A stretch of DNA of 64,000 nt from assembly GCA_023101725.1 (NCBI GenBank), contig JALJCO010010235.1, positions 248,001 to 312,000 on the forward strand, given 5' to 3'. The position numbers were made by a program, and so were the translations under genes. This DNA is from Atherinomorus stipes (taxonomy: Eukaryota; Chordata; Actinopteri; Atheriniformes; Atherinidae). Below, in pieces: positions 11,200-22,998 of this stretch. The notes under the pieces are model-generated. The model worked only from the letters and a program-made list of their open reading frames with translations, was not told the origin of the DNA and made no database searches. Position 1 is the first letter of the stretch. Every line of letters starts with the position of its first letter.

Positions 11200-12685
11200 T
11201 ATATTGCTCTGCTCCTGTCTGCTCTAAACTGTGGTGCATCAGCTAGGTTCTCCTTTACAGTAGGTGATGCACGAACTATGGATAAGTACCTCATATAACC
11301 CCACTTCAAATAAGCTGGACTCTTTCTTTGAAGTTCCAGCTACTGTTCTTCTGTGGATGCAGCTAATTCTCTAGTTTATAGGCATATTGGGTGCGCGCTC
11401 GTTGTTTATTCTCCTTCATGACTCCTGCCCACCAGGAACATAAGCTGATCATTAATGTAACACTAGCTTCTGTCCACCGCTGTTGGGCTCCATCACTGGC
11501 TCTGCTGTCTTCTTTTTTGTTTCTTTTGCAAAATTCATCAAGAATAAATGAGCCAGCATCGTTCCTCTTTTACTGTAAGTTTTCCTGCTATGCCAGAATC
11601 TAAAGATCAGTGAGGAGCTTACTGCCAGCTTTCAGCTATAAATGAATGACAGAAAAAAAAAGAAAGTGCCTCGCTTTATTTCAATGATGAGATGATAAGA
11701 GAGGAGCGTTCCTGTCTTACAAAGGGTTTAATCTGCCTTAGTAACAGACCACTAAAACCACGAGAGTCTCTACACACAGCATGCAAAATCACAGCATGTA
11801 TAAATCAACATTCAGTTTTCCCCTTACACAGCAGGTCCATCTCCAGCAGTGAGCCATTTTAAAATGTGAGCAAAGGAATTTCATATCAAGTGTCAGAAAT
11901 ACATCTCATGTGAGTGCTAATACACATGCTCCGAGGCACTAAATATGCGATTAGATGCCATTTTGCCAGCCTCAGTTTGCTTATCAATCAGCTCTTTAGC
12001 TCACTCAAATGTACAAGCCAGAAAAAGTTTCGCCGTGAGAGTTGGTGAGGTGGAACGGAAAGAAAATCTTTACGCTGACATCGTAAACTAACAGCAGGCA
12101 GTTTATGTAACCTTGTGATTTGATCATCTGGTTTCTTGTTATTTGTAAAAGTTCAGATTGCACTTGGAGAAGACGATGCTGCTTAATTTGGGTGAACAGT
12201 TTCCTGAGTCAGTCTAGATTAGTAACACTCCCAGAACCAACCTGTTTCCTCCCCCTACTCCCCCCAGCTCTTCCACATACTCACATGCAGGGCTTTGGGG
12301 TGCGTGCATGTCATATGGGATGTGGGGATGGGTTTATTGATACCCTGGAGTGGATTCTTTAATACTGGCCAGACAAAATATCGGAATCGATACTTCGAGT
12401 ATCGCGATACCACCGTACAGATACTAAACAAGCAATTAGTTTTCACTTCTGAGAGTTTTAGGCAATGAAATGATGTGAAAGCAGCCAGATTCTAACTTCT
12501 GTATCACATGATGGTGGTAGCCTATCAGACGATGCTGTTAACGATGATGATGTTTTGTTATTTTTCAGTGCTTTAATGCAGGTTATTGCACATTATGTTT
12601 AGGTAAAACTATAATATTGAATTCAATTCATACTTTATTAAAGACACTTCTCAATGAGAGGTCTATAGCTTCTAAAAAAAGGGAT

Positions 12686-14110
12686 TTAACAAAAACACAA
12701 ACAACAAAAAATAATAATAATAATAAAAAATTGCACATAATTAAACAAACATGTACGCCAATTGTTCCACATCATAGATGAGAACCTAACAGAACTGAGT
12801 GCAGGATTGCTTATGCATGTGACAATGCTATTGGTTGACTCGGATGCTCTGCATATAAATCTATAGATTAAATTCCGTATCACAGCAGCACAGGTACGGA
12901 CCCCAACACTTGCAAACATATGGCTAGCGCTACATCTTCTTGGAGCCTTGAGGAGCAACTTCATGCAGTCATTATACGCCACAGTGAGCCTCTGCATGCT
13001 GCTCTTCTTGTACCTGCTCCACAAGTGAACCGTATTTAAAGATGTGCAGTATGCCTTAAAAACCAGAGACCTTCACAGCCTCGGAACACATGCTGAATTT
13101 GCACAGCAGCATGTTTGCTTGAGCAAACTTTTTTTTTACATTGTCTGCAGATATCTTCGTCATCAGAGAGATCGTTTGACATAAAGTGACCAAGATATTT
13201 TACAACATCACATTCTACAAGCCCGTGACCCTGAACTGGATAAGCGGAACAGAAAATGACTGACTGACTGACATTCTACAAGCACAGAGTCAGACAAGAA
13301 GTCAGGAAAGACTGATAATCTATCTTCCCTGCTTCATACAATCATCACATTGCTTTTCTTTGCATTGTACTTAATGTCAAACTCATTACCATAACCTGAA
13401 CATATCCTCAGCAAATGTTGAAGACCAGTGGACAAAAGATTACAAGATCATCAGCCTACATGAGGTGATTTACAAGTGTTCCCCCTACCAAGCATCCTGT
13501 ACCACAATAGCCTAACAGAAAGGTCCTCCATGTAAATATTGAATAAAACTGGTGACAAAATGCCTCCCTGTTGGACACCATTGCAACCTGAACACCAGGA
13601 CTCTAACCAGGTCTTCAGGAGCACTTTTCTGACATAATTTGATCATTTTTCATGATTAATGCGATCAAACGCTTTTGATGCATCAATAAAAGACATAGAA
13701 TTATAGTGTTTTTTTGTCTTGTATTTATCTCAAATTTACCTTAAAACACAAATACACATATACTATGGTCTTATTTAAACCAAAATTATAATGCAAAAAT
13801 ATAATTTTCCAGCCTACTCAGAAGGATTTTATCCAACACTTTAGATGAAGTACTGGCTAAGGCTATCGGTCTATAGTTCTCCGAGCTGTTAAGTTTACCC
13901 ACTTTATCCTTAATAACTGGCACAAGCAAACTTGATATAAGAGATTCAGGGAGTACGCCATGGGTTAAAAAACCTGTAAAACATATTGCAAGCAAGATCG
14001 AAAGCTTTTTACTGACAAATTTTAGATGCTCAGCACATATTTGATCTAGTCCACAAGCTTTACCATCACTTAACTCTTTAATGGCTTCCATCACTTCAAG
14101 ATGAGTAATG
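12686..14110 (-). pseudogene. LINE reverse-transcriptase remnant with stop in the catalytic box
   Basis: Would copy LINE RNA into DNA at a nicked target. Only the first 110 or so codons (13786-14110) remain in one uninterrupted frame. Later motifs need frame changes, and the frame is cut by a 48-bp insertion. In the polymerase box, which should read F/Y-x-D-D, the minus strand reads HLM-stop-ADDLVIF: the tyrosine codon has become TAG (13456-13458). The C-terminal block at 12686-13024 is open and typical of the region after the polymerase domain. Non-functional. Confidence 0.82.
13223..13270 (+). mobile_element. 48-bp retroposon micro-insertion with 13-bp target duplication
   Basis: The sequence ACATTCTACAAGC occurs directly on both sides (13210-13222 and 13271-13283). 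Between them lie CCTGAACTGGATAAGCGGAA and a (TGAC)n tail. The same 3' sequence (CTGAACTGGATAAGC) ends the 105-bp insertion at 56232-56336, so this is a severely 5'-truncated LINE/SINE tail inserted into the LINE. Confidence 0.85.
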
Positions 14111-14230
14111 GTACACTGCCCGGCCAAAAAAAAAAGTCGCCAACTAAAAAAAGGTCAAACATTTAACATTTCGTTGGACCGCCTTTAGCTTTGATTGCAG
14201 CAGCATTCGCTGTGTTTCCAGAAGTAACTT
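14111..14230. mobile_element. Tc1-like terminal repeat fragment
   Basis: Begins right after TA with CACTGCCCGGCCAAAAA and continues with GTTGGACCGCCTTTAGCTTT. I recognise this as the terminal region of a fish Tc1-like element. Only one end is visible, and it abuts the broken 5' side of the LINE. Confidence 0.6.
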
Positions 14231-15464
14231 GAAAAAATTGTAGTTCTGTCTTCATCCACTAGGGGCTGGCTCCAAAACAGGGCAAATCCCCGACTAAAAG
14301 GCCAACTTCAGAGCAGAAATAAAAATGTTTACAGCCTGGTTCAAAAAATAATTTTAGGCTTAATAGATCAAGTTTACCTTCATGTCAACTGTGAGGGGGC
14401 TGAATCTTTTTTTTATAACTCGTGCGTTGAGATGCTAATTAATCTTGAAATTACACATAATAAGGGGCATGTCCTTTTGACTGGGTGCTGGTTTTAGCCG
14501 TGGTGGTGGCTAATAATTAGCTCCCTGCTTGCTCCCAGGAAGGCCTCAGCCTGTAGCAGAGTTGCACAACGGTGGTTTGTAGCTGGTTAACAGCAAGTCT
14601 GAACTTGTCTTACCTTTAAACCGCCTATCTACTCGTTCCTTTTCGCTTAGGATTAGCCTGATTAGCATTTAGCTTAGCTGTCACTCATTTGCCCCACGGC
14701 TAGATGGCAACATGCCAAGATGGCGACGGTGGGAAACACCCAACTGGCTTCATTTTCAGCTCATCAGACGTAACCGGATACAACATCCATTTTTCCATTT
14801 TTTTAAAGTCTTTGCCTTATATCCATAAAAATCCTCTTGCAAAAGGAAATTTATTTGGCACAACACATCATTCTACTGTCATGATGCTGAGGACAAGTAA
14901 TAAAAAAAAATACTACTCTGTTAGCAGGAGGAAGGGTGCTCTGCAGGAACAAGTGCAACCTGTGACCACTTACTGTAAGAGGTCACTTTGTCAGCACTCA
15001 GAACTGTTCTGTGTGATGCTTGCTGAGCAAATGCAGACTCATCTTTGTTTCCAGCACTGTCAGCAGGGTAGCATAGATTAGGAAAATACAATAATGACTG
15101 CAGTAGTGAAATGAAAGATTAATATCAATGCAAGGGCATTTTTGCATGCTTGAACTTGAGAGTTTGCTTGATTTCAAACCTGATACTAGGCCACTATCTG
15201 GGGTACCTCACTGAATTCAGTTTTCTGATGGAGCTGACCTGTGGGGCCGGGCGATAATTTGAAAACAACATATAGGGATGTCTCCATACCACTTTTTGGC
15301 CAAACAAATACAAGTACATGTACTGGCTTTTGAGTACTTGCTGATACCGAGTACCGATCTGAGTAATTCATAGAGAAAAAGTGAGAGGCTTTTTTTTTTT
15401 TCTTTTTAAATAAAGAGGAGCATCTCTGCAGCTCAGGTGTGATGCAGACATGTGTGACGTGTGA

Positions 15465-15744
15465 TGCAGAATTTTTTTGCTTATTACAAGCAAAGAAATA
15501 ATTCTTTTTTACTTTGTTTAATAATGGCCAAGATTTTTTTGCTTGTAATAAGCAAAAAGTTTGCCACTGGCAAAAGCTAAATTTTCTTGATAAGAATTCT
15601 TGAAATAAGATGCATTGCCTTAAAATAAGATCTTATATCTCACTGAAATGTTTCTCTTTAAGTAATTTTGTCTTATTTTGAGTGCGATGAGATATTTTGA
15701 AGAGAAATTTGAAAAGTTGCTAAGATTTGAATTTTTGCAGTGTG
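15465..15744. repeat. AT-rich palindromic repeat family, copy i
   Basis: Contains TTGCTTGTAATAAGCAAAAA, TCTTGAAATAAGAT and ATATCTCACTGAAATGTTTC, shared (inverted or direct) with 23895-24460 and 34855-35130. The right edge TTTTTGCAGTG is the inverse of CACTGCAAAA at the edge of copy iii. Confidence 0.65.
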
Positions 15745-16229
15745 GTTGGGACTCAAATGTTGACGAATCCATCAAATGTGGATCCATCAACATTTCACAA
15801 TGTTCATGGATTCCCACAAACTTTGAATTTAACCGAGATGGATCACTGTAAATGAAAAAGACATTTTTTGAGTTACTGAGCAACAATCCTGCAGGATGAA
15901 CTCTTTAAAATTTAAGCACAATGGTGCATCAAATCAGGCATATTTCATTTATAAATCTCACCATGGTTATTCACCTAAGGTTACTGTTACAATTTACTTT
16001 CCCTTTCCCGTCATTTTGTAATTTATCACTTTGTAAAAATCCTTACATAGGTCAGTAAAACAACTTATATGCACACCTATAGTCAAGTTGCAGAACAGAC
16101 TCAAAAAATGTGATATAATTCTTAACAGGAAAATGTTTCTTTTGCATTTCTGATGTAGGTCTATCTATATTTTCAATGTTGAATATGACCAGTTAGAAAA
16201 ATGTCTCTTTCCATGTCTTTCTATGTCAG

Positions 16230-16390
16230 TACATCAAAGCTTTCTACAATAAGACCTGGATTGAGAGATATGGCGAGGCTGTTCCAGCAGAGACAGCCAC
16301 CCTCCTCTGGTCCATCACAGTGTCCATATTTGCCATCGGAGGCCTTCTTGGAGCGCTCTCTGTCTCTTTAATCATCAAAGTACTTGGAAG
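16230..16390 (+). CDS. slc2a9: slc2a9-like coding exon: extracellular loop 1 and helix 2
   Basis: Encodes [20 protein letters not shown], then a hydrophobic stretch [18 protein letters not shown] and ends in IIKVLG plus two bases of an arginine codon. The first part is the loop between helices 1 and 2. Its NKT at exon residues 7 to 9 is an N-glycosylation sequon at the same place as the NES sequon of human GLUT9. The second part is helix 2. The acceptor is TATGTCAG|TACATC and the donor AAG|GTGAGT. Phase in is 0 and phase out is 2; the split codon AG+A gives the R of the LGRK loop conserved in SLC2 transporters. Confidence 0.9.
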
Positions 16391-17385
16391 GTGAGTTCAC
16401 TCATGCTCATAATAACATTTCTTGTATTGCCCTGAGAATCTAGGCTGGGCTCCCACGAACTTTGAATTTAACCTAGTTTTTAAATGTCTGGAGGCCGTCT
16501 CCTTTTTAGCTGAGCGATGTGTTGCAGCTGTATGTTTTTCTGACACATTTTCACCACAGATGAGCAGATTAAAACGTTCGAGCTCAAGCAACAGGCCCGA
16601 TAATTGATCATCTCATTTGGAAAATTGAATCACCATTTAACAGAATCCTGTCATGGAGGAAGAGTTGTTTAGCACTGCAGAATGCACTGATGTGTTGCAT
16701 CAGATTTGAACATAAGTAAAGTGTCTCCTCATGTAATTTCTGACTCTCTGTGGGGATCACACTGACTGCACTGCAGAGCTATTTTCGCGCATGAATGGGG
16801 GGGTTTATGAGAATGTGAGGACAATTTGCTCCAGACTTCTTCAGGTTGCTGCTGTTCACACGTGCTTCACAGCAGGAGACTTTCAGCTGGAGATGCGATC
16901 TCATGGTAGGAAATGAGAGGGAAGGAGGGTTCAGGAGGTGTTTGTTCAGAGCACACAAGAGGCAGCAGAAATGATGCTGTGGAAATTGCTGTTTCCTCAT
17001 GAGAACATGTTGAGAATAGCAGATGAGACTCCTTAATTGTGTTAATGTTACGGGTCTCGGGCACGATGACCACAGGAACAAAGAGAATCTGTAAAATACA
17101 GGTTGAGTCTCAGAGCAAGAAACACAACAGGAAGACTCAAGTCTTTCTCCAGAATGCGTCTCTTAGATTGATTCTGACTATTGCAGCATACAGGTCAGCA
17201 GCAAGGAAAACAAAACAGCAGCTTGTAACAATCTCACTCTCATGCAACGACTGAATGAAAAGTCGAGTAAATGTGGTGAAAGTTTGCGTTTATAAATGCC
17301 ACCATACTGTACAAGGAGCATTTTATTTCTCTGGTGCAGATAGGGCTTCATTTATAGAGTTATTCTCAATCACACTGATCCACAC

Positions 17386-17628
17386 TGTGTTATTTTCTGG
17401 GGTTCTGCTGTGTTAAAAAGGGACCAAGTAATTTTGGGGTTATTTCAACCCAGACATTTGGGTTGTTTGGTTGTTGACCCAGCTTTTGGGTTAAAATTGC
17501 CCAACATTGTAGTCAATATAACCCTGGGTTAAATATGGGTCAAAAAATAACCCAATTTTCTGGGTTGAAGTAACCCAAAAACTACTTGGTCCCTTTTTAA
17601 CACAGCAGAACCCCAGAAAAATAACACA
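17386..17628. repeat. Near-perfect inverted repeat, about 66-bp arms
   Basis: The left arm starts TGTGTTATTTTCTGGGGTTC and the right arm is its inverse ending near 17628, with only a few mismatches across the arms. The spacer is rich in AACCCA/TGGGTT words. It would form a strong hairpin and is probably a foldback MITE; no target duplication was identified. Confidence 0.85.
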
Positions 17629-18562
17629 TAATGGGTTATTTTTGACCCTGGGGTTTTTAGTGTGTTCATGGACACAGAACTGCCGTGTTTGTGTCAGCTA
17701 TCAACACACAACCGACCGTGTCACTATAGCTGTTTCCACCAGCAGATCTGGGTTGGGTCGGTCCACGTTTTTTTAATGTTTCCAAAGATAAAAACTGGGA
17801 TGGGTACCCTCATATCCGACTCGACCCGTCCTACTTTTTTCTACCCTTCTGTACTGTACTTCTGTACTGATCGAACTGATCCAGACCAAAGAGGTGGAGC
17901 TTAATACACGGCAATCCATTTATTGGTTGAAAAAATACGTAACTTTCTGCGTGACCCGGCATAAAAACAAAGCAGGGATGACCCCTTTATTTCTGTCACG
18001 TGCTCTGTGGTGCTTTGGTTAAAAGGTGTTGCACTGCGATGACGTCACGCAATCACATAGCGGCACTATCCTATTAATTCTCTGCCTCCAGGGTAAGGGT
18101 ACAGTTATCTGTGGGGACGCAACATGAAATCAATATATCTGTACCAAAACCCACTGCGACCCGACCTGACCCAGACCCGTGGGCGGAAACGGGGCTTAAG
18201 ACCACTTTAACAGGAGTCTTTTCAAACATGTCGCTTCCTTGCGTACTTACTGCCTCCCCGCCACGTTCAGACATCAGGAAATGTTCCGGATAAGTCAACA
18301 CAGCCACGCTCTCCCTTCAACCCTGTCCGGAACATTTTCTCGTGTGTTCAGCCAAAACAACTAGGTGCAACATTTCCGCTCTTGGACATGGATGCTAGCC
18401 GGTAAATGTCCGCTACAGCTTTGAGGCAATAGAGCGGAACGTATGCCTGAAATCAAGCAGTATAAAAGACAAAGTCCACTATTATCATTTTCCAGAGCAA
18501 GTCTGAAAGGGGCTTATTTTCACAATGAAGCAAACAATTTTCTTCCTTGTACTAATGTTATA

Positions 18563-18679
18563 GTCAAGACCACACCACCAAGACCAAGACATTACCGAGA
18601 CCAGGAACCGAGACAAGACTAGGACGTTGGTAATGTCTTGGTCTCAGTACTATCTTGGTCTTGGTGGTGTGATCTTGAA
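18563..18679. repeat. Inverted repeat hairpin (CCAAGACCAAGAC family)
   Basis: CAAGACCACACCACCAAGAC near 18566 is mirrored by GTCTTGGTGGTGTGATCTTG at the right end, with further pairing of GACATTACC and GGTAATGTC. It looks like a compact palindromic element. Confidence 0.8.
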
Positions 18680-19635
18680 CACTACTCTGTACAAAGCCAG
18701 AAAGTAATTACCAGAGAGGTAACCTCAGGATGGGATGCGCTAAGGCTAAGCTGTTACTTCTGGCTTTTTTCAAACACCTTTGTCATGCATTGTCTAATGG
18801 GTTGGAGAAGAAGCATTATCCTATGAGATACTGCAGATAAATTTTTCATTTCTTGGCAGACACGACAATTCAATTCAAGGAGATGGAGCAATTCTGTATG
18901 CCATCAGCTAACTTCAGTTCTTTTTGCTTTGTCAGCCTTTCTTTCTTTTCCTTCTTTCTTTCTCCACTTTCTTTTAACCGCCCTTAGCTTTCATTACAGT
19001 GCAATGTTACTGAAAAACTCCCACCAGCTGGTAGGATGTATTTTTAACAAAAGCCTGAAACTATCAGCAACTATGCAAAGGAAAAAAGCTTTAGTGAGAT
19101 GCAGAATGTTCTGTTGGTTGAAGCTGCCGTCGTTTATGAGGCAGTGTTTATGGTAATCTGTATCACAAGTAAAGATTAAAGTTTCAGATCAATGACTGAT
19201 TATTATTTTACACATTGCTGCTTCGGTTGTTATAGATCACTTCCACAGATGTGGACTTTCTTCTCCCTCAGTTATCTGATTAATGAAACCTTTGGTGCTA
19301 TTTTGTCATTTATCAAGAGGAGTTTTCACAGAACGCCATTTCTGCAACATATGAATCCAAATCTAATGATAGTCAGATTGATCTGTAATTTGTTAGTTGT
19401 GCCATCATCTGGAACACTCATACAAAAATAGCTCAGTCAATCTGATTGTTCTTTTTTATATTTATTGATTTATTTTTTCTTTAAAATAGCTGTTTGTGGA
19501 ATAATGACATAAGCAACCTCCATAATTCCCCCTGAAGACAGCTGGTCCTATTCGGTGGCAGTGAAGAAGTTGCTACACATTTTGGTTTCTTACTATTTTC
19601 CTTAGCTCACACAGTTATTATGCAGCATGATACTT

Positions 19636-20180
19636 TTAAAGGTACAATATGTAAAAAGTCAAAGGTCAATGGCAGAAAAATGTAATATATAATCCAAAAC
19701 AGTGTTTCTCTTGATGTGTAATAGCTGCACTAGAATAGCTGTTATATGTTTATTTTCTTAGAAAGAGTCATCTATATCTACTTGCTGGGCGGTGCACATA
19801 GAGGCTGCCATATTTGTTTCACCATTTTTACTACGGTGTCCCTGAATGAACAAAAGAATTTGTGTGAAGTAAGAACCCACTGTACTTTAAAACTGCTGTA
19901 CCAGCTTTGTTTAATTGGAGTTAAAGCACTGTTTGGGATCAGTAATGCCTTAAAAGATATTAAAAGTAGTTACTCATTGTGCAGTCATAGCTACACCTGA
20001 GACCACTCGATCCACTCACAGATAAAAACTTATTTATGTCTCTGAGAATTTTGGCCACGAACAGCCACCATACATTTGCTGCAGTGCTTGGAATATGAAG
20101 TCATTTGAAAGAGAACATCTTTTCTTTCAAATCCCCATCTCTACCACTAGATGTCAGTAATTCTTACATACTGTACCTTT
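19636..20180. mobile_element. MITE with AAAGGTACA-type terminal repeats
   Basis: The left end is TTAAAGGTACAATATGTAA; the right end is the inverse, TTACATACTGTACCTTTC. The interior shares AACTGCTGTACCAGCTTTG with 7830-8075 and CATACTGT-type ends with 113-460. No open frame of note. Confidence 0.65.
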
Positions 20181-20199
20181 CATGGAACTAACTATTGAT

Positions 20200-20440
20200 T
20201 TATGGTTCCTTCTTTGTTCCGCCAAGGAGGTTATGTTTTTGGTAGCGTTGGTTTGTTTGTCTGTCTGTCAGCAACTTTACGGAAAAAGTTCAGGACGGAT
20301 TGACCTGAAATTTTCACCAGCCGTGTGGCTTAGCCCAAGGACAACCTCATTATATTTTGGTGGTGATCCAGATCACCTTCTGGATCCAGGAATTTTTTGA
20401 AGGATTTTTTATCATTGTGAGATCGGCAAAATTTGGGAAT
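20200..20440 (+). repeat. Widely dispersed repeat (CCGCCAAGGAGGTTATGT block)
   Basis: I recognise the run from CCGCCAAGGAGGTTATGTTT through GGATTGACCTGAAATTTTCA to GATCCAGATCACCTTCTGGA as a high-copy repeat seen in many animal genomes. Its class is unclear to me. An open frame here is probably incidental. Confidence 0.5.
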
Positions 20441-20848
20441 TTTTGCATATAACTCCATACAAATGGCCCAAGTGTTTGGTAAAAAATTACAAGAAAGGAT
20501 CTCAATGAGTTCTATAATATTTCAAAAGTTGATCCGGATCCAGAGAAAATTCTGAATACTATGATCCAGAACACACAAAAACAAGGGAGTTGTTGGAATT
20601 TTCAATGCTGAAAGGTAAAAAATGATACAGACATGCAACTAACACCAAATTGTAGCCAAGACTCTGCTGAATCAGGAATATGTCAATGGAATGGAAGCAT
20701 TTTCAATAACAATGGAGCTAGATTCAGATGAAAACCGCCATTATGGAAATATCGTTTTTTGGAAATAACTATAGAAGTAATAGTGATACAAGCATGATTC
20801 CAGATGCTACTGGTATGTTTTCATGGTCAAGGAATCCAATGATGTAGA

Positions 20849-21427
20849 TTAAAGGTGCTATAGAAGATGTTTAGGCATTTCAGAAAGTAGAAACTGTTTG
20901 CGAGTTTATGAATAATGTACATGCGCAAGACCAACCTGTTAGATTCACAGCTCCCTCCCCCGACCACAGAACAACGTACACGAGTCACTCAGGTGTTTAG
21001 CAGACTGCAGGTACAGATTCTCCATCATGTCACAAACGCAAGTAAAACAGATGTCGTCTGAACGTCGCTAACTGCTAGCAGAATGATATTAGCTACCTAC
21101 TGGAAACATAGGAGCTTCCATCACGCACTATTGCTCTCGCCAATCAATCACTCTCATTGATCAGTCTTGCCTATTGCCTGTTGAATTGAATGTCAATCAC
21201 TCTTACAGCGGTAGTAAAAGTGATTGATGAGCCAATAGACAAATGAAAAATGTAAGGAATGCAGAGATAATTGTAGGATAGTTTTTCAGCCCCATTACTT
21301 TCACAGCTGGCGTATAATAATTATATATTCAAAGCTTTGAACTAATCATAGTGTATGGGGTAGTGAACCCATTTTTACCGAAGATTTCAAAAATTGTTGA
21401 AAGAAACATCTACTATAACGCCTTTAA
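20849..21427. mobile_element. TTAA-flanked MITE, copy 2 (intact ends)
   Basis: The ends TTAAAGGTGCTATAGAAGAT and the inverse ATCTACTATAACGCCTTTAA give terminal inverted repeats of about 24 bp that include TTAA at both termini. TTAA target sites are the signature of piggyBac transposons, so a piggyBac-mobilised non-autonomous element is likely. Same family as 3775-4317. Confidence 0.7.
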
Positions 21428-22972
21428 ATGAATGCAGGAGTATGATTTTTTTGTTGTGAGTCACAATATGAGGGGACATGAGCTGCTTGGCGGAAGTCAG
21501 CACTCTCCGAGTGCTTTTCTAGTTCATATCTTTTCTGTAAATCATTATCCACAAACAGGTTTCCAGGACATGAATGTGTAGCTAGAGAAAAATATTTCCC
21601 TCTGATCCATTGGTTCTGGTTTGACATCTTATTCTGCTGTAAGATCCAATCTCACACCTTGTAGGATGAGTTTCTCAGGTTACAGCCAAGCTGAGTTGTT
21701 TTCTATTTTTGCACAGGAGTACAGAGCTGTGTCCTTCAACCTTCAGGCCAGAGCAAAGCACCAGCATAATCACCCCCAAATCATATATATTCAAAAGAAC
21801 CTATTATCCTCTAATGATGAGAACGCCACTGTCACCGCAGAGAAAGACTTATGAAGCTTCTGTTCAGTCATCTGAGATAATTAAGATGCCCTGATGATTC
21901 ACCTTGGATCTCTCAGGTGGCCGTTTTCAAACGTGTTGATTAGGTTGAAAGGTATTATTCATTCTCCCTCCATATTCTCTGCTAGACATCTGCAGGCCAG
22001 CTGGCAGTTCAGCTCAGAGTCCCGGAGAGGTTGACATTCAGATGTCAGGAAGAAGAGTTGAATATATTATCAGATGAGGACACATGAAGAAATCTAAAAG
22101 AAAACTACTTCAAAGAGTGAGCGAGTTCTTCATTAAAAGTTTTGACGCTGAGGTAATTTTATGTCTTTAAAAAAAAACACAAAAACTTAGAAGTCTGGAT
22201 GTTTTACCACAGGGACCTCTTTCACGGTGAGGACGTGATATGAAAACATTAATATGAATGTTTATTCTCTTACTCGGCTATAATGCAAATGAGGCTGCCC
22301 TTGAGACAATGTTTGCTGCTAACTGTCTCGCTGCAGCAGCCAAACAAAAACATATTTTATTTTACCCTTTGACACTGACCTCTAACACGACACAGCCAAG
22401 CTCTTTAATTCAATCCTGAAACAAATATTCCCTTTTAGCTTCTTCACCTGTAGCGTCTCCCTTCAAAGTTCGATTTGAGAAATGCCATTTTTAAATGCGA
22501 CTGAGATAAAACCTGGACAGAAAAGTCCTCGCATGCATCCAAATTTGGGCATTCTTCTTTAAAGCTGTTTAACGTCAACAGAAAATCAATTTTTACCACT
22601 TTAAGGAAAAGGATGTTTTATAAATCAGGCTATGAATGATGCATGAACAAACCCCTGCAAATGCATCCAAGATGAGGAAGAAAATGACAAAGTTTAGGGT
22701 GCAAGTGGCACTGAAATGGAGAATGTTTCAAAGTATAAATAAGCTAACACTTTTAGCTAACCCTGAATCTTCCAGAGTTGCTTACTTACATACATTTTTA
22801 AGATAAAATAAGATAAGCCTTATATTCCTTAAGAAAACAACATTAATGGAGCTTCAGTGCAAATTGCACATATTACTTAACTCTAAAGAACATGAAAGTA
22901 TAATAAGTTAATTAATGAATAAATTAAGTAAATCGATTAAGTGATAAATAAAGACTCATTACAAAGACTTAC

Positions 22973-22998
22973 CCCCCCCCCCCCCAAAAAAAAAAAAA
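22973..22998. repeat. Adjacent poly-C and poly-A runs
   Basis: A run of about 13 C immediately followed by about 13 A. Confidence 0.9.

Larger units (their letters stand above)
12615..14110 (-). mobile_element. LINE (non-LTR retrotransposon), 5'-truncated and decayed
   Basis: The minus strand contains, in order: a reverse-transcriptase start (GKACGLDQICAEHLK, ENYRPIALASTSSKVLDKIL), SFIDASKAFDRINH, GVQQGGILSPVLFNIYMEDL, the catalytic ADD block, a C-terminal segment (QRLTVAYNDCMKLLLKAPRR) and a tail AATAAAGTATGAATTGAATTC at about 12637-12617. The order, motifs and TTGAA-type tail fit a CR1/L2/Rex1-like fish LINE. The 5' part is absent; at 14111 the sequence switches to a Tc1 terminal repeat. 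It is interrupted by a 48-bp retroposon at 13223-13270. Confidence 0.85.
2659..16229. other. slc2a9-like intron, 13.6 kb
   Basis: Begins GTGAGT and ends TTTCTATGTCAG. It holds a Tc1 transposon, a small hAT-like MITE, two LINE remnants, two TTAA/TA-type MITEs, an A-rich tract (about 8200-8520) and a GAAA microsatellite, all listed separately. Stretches between these (2700-3380, 6000-6900, 7200-7800, 8550-9960, 11210-12600, 14240-15440) show nothing I can name. Confidence 0.85.
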
